DNA of 6,813 nucleotides from Anaerolineae bacterium (GTDB lineage: Bacteria > Chloroflexota > Anaerolineae > UBA4142). A program made the position numbers and the translations under genes. Within the stretch, counting starts at the first letter, position 1; the number at the start of each line of letters is the position of its first letter. The stretch spans positions 1 to 6,813 of the forward strand of contig DAIDTM010000613.1 of NCBI GenBank assembly GCA_027457205.1, read 5' to 3'. Shown piece by piece: positions 4,794 through 6,813 of this stretch. Under the pieces are notes generated by a model. The model was not told the origin of the DNA. It worked only from the letters and a program-made list of their open reading frames with translations, and made no database searches.

Positions 4794-6182
4794 ATGAATG
4801 ACCGCCGCGTGCACGAACCTTTCATCTTCGCCGCGCTGGCGATTGCACTGACCGCGGGCTTTGGCTACGCCGCGATCATCGTCGCCGCGCTCGCGTTCAA
4901 TTGGAATCTCGGCGTGTGGTGGATCGCAATGGTCCAGGCGCACGGACACGCGCAGCTCTTCGGCTGGGCTGGACTGTTCATCCTCGGCGTGGGACTGTTC
5001 TTCCTGCCGCGCCTGCGCGGGACGACGCTGGCGCGCGCCGAGCTCGCGCCGTGGGCGCTCACACTCATCGTCGTCGGCATCGCGCTGCGTGCGTTGAGCC
5101 AGCCGTTGCTCGCGTTCTTGGAGGCATCTATGCCTCAGGGCTCGCTCTACGCGGCTCTGGGACGCTCTGGCTACGCGGTCTCCGGCATCTTGGAGCTAAT
5201 GGGCGTGCTGCTCATCGTCACGATGCTCGTCACCTCGTTCCGCCGCGCGCGCCCGCTGACGCCCAGCGCGCCGATCATCCCGGTGCGTCCGTACCTCGCG
5301 ACCGCGCTCGTCAGTCTCATCCTCGCCGCATTGCTCAACGCTGCGCTCACCGTCGCCACTACTCTTCTCGGCGGCGATTTGTTTCCGTCCGCGCTCGACG
5401 ACGCGTTGACGCATTTGCTGATCTACGGTTTTATTTTGCCGATCGCGTTCGCGTTGTCGATCCGGAATCTGCCTCTCTTCATGCGACTCGCATTTCCACC
5501 CAACCGAGAGTTATTCCCAATTCTGGTATCTTATGTCGCCGGCATGCTGCTGCGCCTGACCGCCCAATTAGAACAACCGTTCGGAATAGATTCGCCCATC
5601 GCCGTGTGGCTGGGCGGCACCGGCGCAATGCTCGAGGGCGGCGCGATCCTCGTTTTCGTCTGGCAGCTCGACGTTCTACTGCGCCGCAAGACTCCATGGA
5701 TCGCGAGTCGGACGCCGCCCCCCGCCGACTACATCGAGACCCGCAAACCAACGCGCAAGAATTATCCCGATTACGGCGAGTTCGGTCGCTTCGAGCTGCT
5801 CATTATTTCTGCGTACGCGTGGCTCGCATTCGCCGGCGCGATGGCAATCGCCGACGGCATCGGTCGCATCTTGGGTAACCCTGCTCTACTCAACCCCGAC
5901 ATCGAACGGCACGCGATCACCGTCGGTTTTATCACGCTGCTCATTTTCGGAATGGCGACGCGAATGTTGCCGGGATTCAGCGGCAAGTCGCGCATCGCCA
6001 GCCCGCGCTTGGTGCTGGCAACTTTCTGGTTCGGCAATCTTGCCGCGCTCTTTCGCGTCGCGCCGCTCTTCGCGCCGAGCATCGCGGGCGCAAACTTGGC
6101 GCTGGGTAGTTCTGGCGCGCTGGGCTGGCTCGCCGTCGCGTGTCTCGCCGCCAATCTGTGGCGAACGATGCGCCAAAAGTGA
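4794..6182 (+). CDS. NnrS-like polytopic membrane protein
   Basis: A 462-residue protein, almost entirely hydrophobic, with about 12 likely membrane helices (roughly 9-33, 53-71, 85-105, 128-148, 167-190, 205-222, 240-256, 270-292, 333-358, 372-392, 405-425, 437-455). Histidines that could ligate metal or heme lie at helix ends or in helices: HGHAQLFGW (50-58), THLLIYGF (206-213) and ERHAITVGF (371-379), followed by MLPGFSGK (391-398). These match the general layout of NnrS family proteins (heme- and copper-containing membrane proteins linked to nitric-oxide tolerance). However, the first motif differs from the WHAHEMLFG form of classical NnrS, so this is a divergent relative, and a heme-copper oxidase subunit I-like protein remains possible. 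A soluble loop (about 298-330) is rich in Pro and Arg. It is divergent from the recombinase gene and 69 nt upstream of the OsmC gene. Confidence 0.66.
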   Translation: MNDRRVHEPFIFAALAIALTAGFGYAAIIVAALAFNWNLGVWWIAMVQAHGHAQLFGWAGLFILGVGLFFLPRLRGTTLARAELAPWALTLIVVGIALRALSQPLLAFLEASMPQGSLYAALGRSGYAVSGILELMGVLLIVTMLVTSFRRARPLTPSAPIIPVRPYLATALVSLILAALLNAALTVATTLLGGDLFPSALDDALTHLLIYGFILPIAFALSIRNLPLFMRLAFPPNRELFPILVSYVAGMLLRLTAQLEQPFGIDSPIAVWLGGTGAMLEGGAILVFVWQLDVLLRRKTPWIASRTPPPADYIETRKPTRKNYPDYGEFGRFELLIISAYAWLAFAGAMAIADGIGRILGNPALLNPDIERHAITVGFITLLIFGMATRMLPGFSGKSRIASPRLVLATFWFGNLAALFRVAPLFAPSIAGANLALGSSGALGWLAVACLAANLWRTMRQK

Positions 6183-6251
6183 TTGTAACCTATTTGCCGG
6201 CGGCGCATCGAAAGAGATGTAGCGTCTGAATCCCAATAACGAGGTGGCTCA

Positions 6252-6656
6252 ATGGAAATGGTAGTCGATTTTCCCGGCGGCGCGCGCGTGGACGCGCATT
6301 TCCGAGGTCATACGCTGATGACCGATCAACCCCCGCAAGGCGGCGGCGAAGACTCTGCGCCCATGCCCTACGAAGTTTTCCTCGCATCGATTGGAACGTG
6401 CGCGGGGATTTACATCCTCGGTTTTTGCCGCCAGCGCGGCATCCCGACCGAGAACATCAAGATCGTCCAGAACTATGACGTGGATATGACAACCGGCTTG
6501 CCGCGCACGGTCTATCTCGACATTCAACTGCCGCCCGACTTTCCGGAAAAATACAAACCCGCAGTGATTCGCTCGGCGGAACAATGCAAGGTGAAAAAGA
6601 CTTTGGAGCATCCGCCAGCGTTTGAGGTCACCACCCGCGTGGCTGTTCCGGCATAG
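6252..6656 (+). CDS. OsmC family protein (peroxiredoxin-like)
   Basis: A 134-residue protein, typical of the OsmC/Ohr superfamily. The first conserved cysteine is Cys50 in LASIGTCAGIYILGF, with Cys59 in the same helix. The second conserved cysteine is Cys112 in SAEQCKVKKTLEHPP. In OsmC and Ohr the equivalent cysteine pair reduces organic hydroperoxides. The extra Cys59 and the PMPYEVFLAS entry resemble the YhfA-like branch rather than classical Ohr, so the substrate is uncertain. The start is supported by GAGGTG (6241-6246) 5 nt before the ATG; a second in-frame ATG two codons later is less well spaced. No convincing promoter was seen in the 69-nt gap after the NnrS-like gene, so the two may be co-transcribed. 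Confidence 0.88.
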   Translation: MEMVVDFPGGARVDAHFRGHTLMTDQPPQGGGEDSAPMPYEVFLASIGTCAGIYILGFCRQRGIPTENIKIVQNYDVDMTTGLPRTVYLDIQLPPDFPEKYKPAVIRSAEQCKVKKTLEHPPAFEVTTRVAVPA

Positions 6657-6662
6657 ACATTC

Positions 6663-6700
6663 AACCTCCCGCCAGTTTGAAACCAGCGGGAGGTTCTCAT
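6663..6700. terminator. Hairpin between convergent osmC-like and monooxygenase genes
   Basis: A perfect 10-bp inverted repeat, AACCTCCCGC (6663-6672) with GCGGGAGGTT (6686-6695), has a 13-nt loop and begins 6 nt after the OsmC stop. On the plus strand it is followed by ctcattt, a weak T-run. On the minus strand the bases after the stem are not T-rich. It most likely terminates the OsmC transcript and may hold back transcription from the convergent gene. Confidence 0.72.
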
Positions 6701-6813
6701 TTACGCGAACTGGGGCATCACTTCATCGGCGAACAGATCCAGCGTCTCCCGGTCGTTCCTGTACGCGCTGAAGATGAATATCTGCGAGCCGATGCCTTGG
6801 TACTGGCTAACGA
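6701..6813 (-). CDS. Luciferase-like flavin-dependent monooxygenase, C-terminal end (partial)
   Basis: The minus strand is open from the window edge to TAA at 6703-6701 and gives 36 residues. The end reads DRETLDLFADEVMPQFA, very like the C-terminus of bacterial luciferase-like (LLM class) flavin monooxygenases, where a REtL-x-LFA-x-EVMP segment closes the protein. The preceding hydrophobic IGSQIFIF fits the last beta-strand of the TIM barrel. The family oxidises varied substrates with reduced flavin and oxygen. The substrate cannot be told from this fragment. It is convergent with the OsmC gene across a hairpin. Confidence 0.68.
   Translation of the reverse strand, partial: VSQYQGIGSQIFIFSAYRNDRETLDLFADEVMPQFA

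Noticed and set aside
4901..5878. A 325-codon plus-strand frame inside the NnrS-like gene.
   Set aside because: It is an Arg-rich shifted-frame shadow typical of GC-rich DNA. The other frame gives well-formed membrane helices.

Overview
The window looks like a chromosomal segment of a free-living bacterium with moderately high GC and no sign of plasmid, phage or insertion-sequence DNA. A Chloroflexota (Anaerolineae-like) origin is my best guess. It rests on the general feel of the proteins, the two tandem S41 proteases next to smpB, and short ATC-phased heptanucleotide repeats. It is an inference, not something the sequence proves.

Left part (1-3600). A plus-strand gene fragment ends at 69 and carries the last three cysteines of an endonuclease III iron-sulfur cluster. 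It converges on a tmRNA gene (ssrA, minus strand, 116-535) across a strong shared hairpin terminator. Upstream of ssrA, on the same strand, lie smpB and two tandem S41 carboxy-terminal processing proteases. The transcription order is protease 2 (2314-3507), protease 1 (1113-2312), smpB (652-1113), ssrA. The three protein genes are packed with a 1-nt gap and a 1-nt stop/start overlap, so they form one operon with a promoter near 3550-3578. ssrA has its own promoter (590-618). That promoter sits exactly between two inverted arrays of 7-nt repeats.

Middle part (3600-4800). A XerC/XerD-type tyrosine recombinase is on the minus strand. It is divergent from a multi-pass membrane gene, and the two share an intergenic region of about 160 bp. 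The two predicted promoters there stand back to back: their -35 hexamers form an inverted repeat only 6 nt apart. The membrane gene's predicted start site falls on its own ATG, so it may be translated from a leaderless message.

Right part (4794-6813). An NnrS-like polytopic membrane protein (possible heme/copper and nitric-oxide connection) is followed by an OsmC-family peroxiredoxin-like protein with its cysteines intact. A hairpin then separates OsmC from the convergent C-terminal end of a luciferase-like flavin monooxygenase, which runs off the window.

How the genes fit together: SmpB and tmRNA rescue stalled ribosomes and add a tag, read here as ANTRTNLAALPVAA. The co-directional S41 enzymes belong to the tail-specific protease family, which recognises non-polar C-termini such as that tag. 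The block can therefore be read as a tag-and-degrade module. The right-hand genes look like a small redox or nitrosative-stress neighbourhood. No CRISPR array, tRNA, transposase or obvious defence system was seen.
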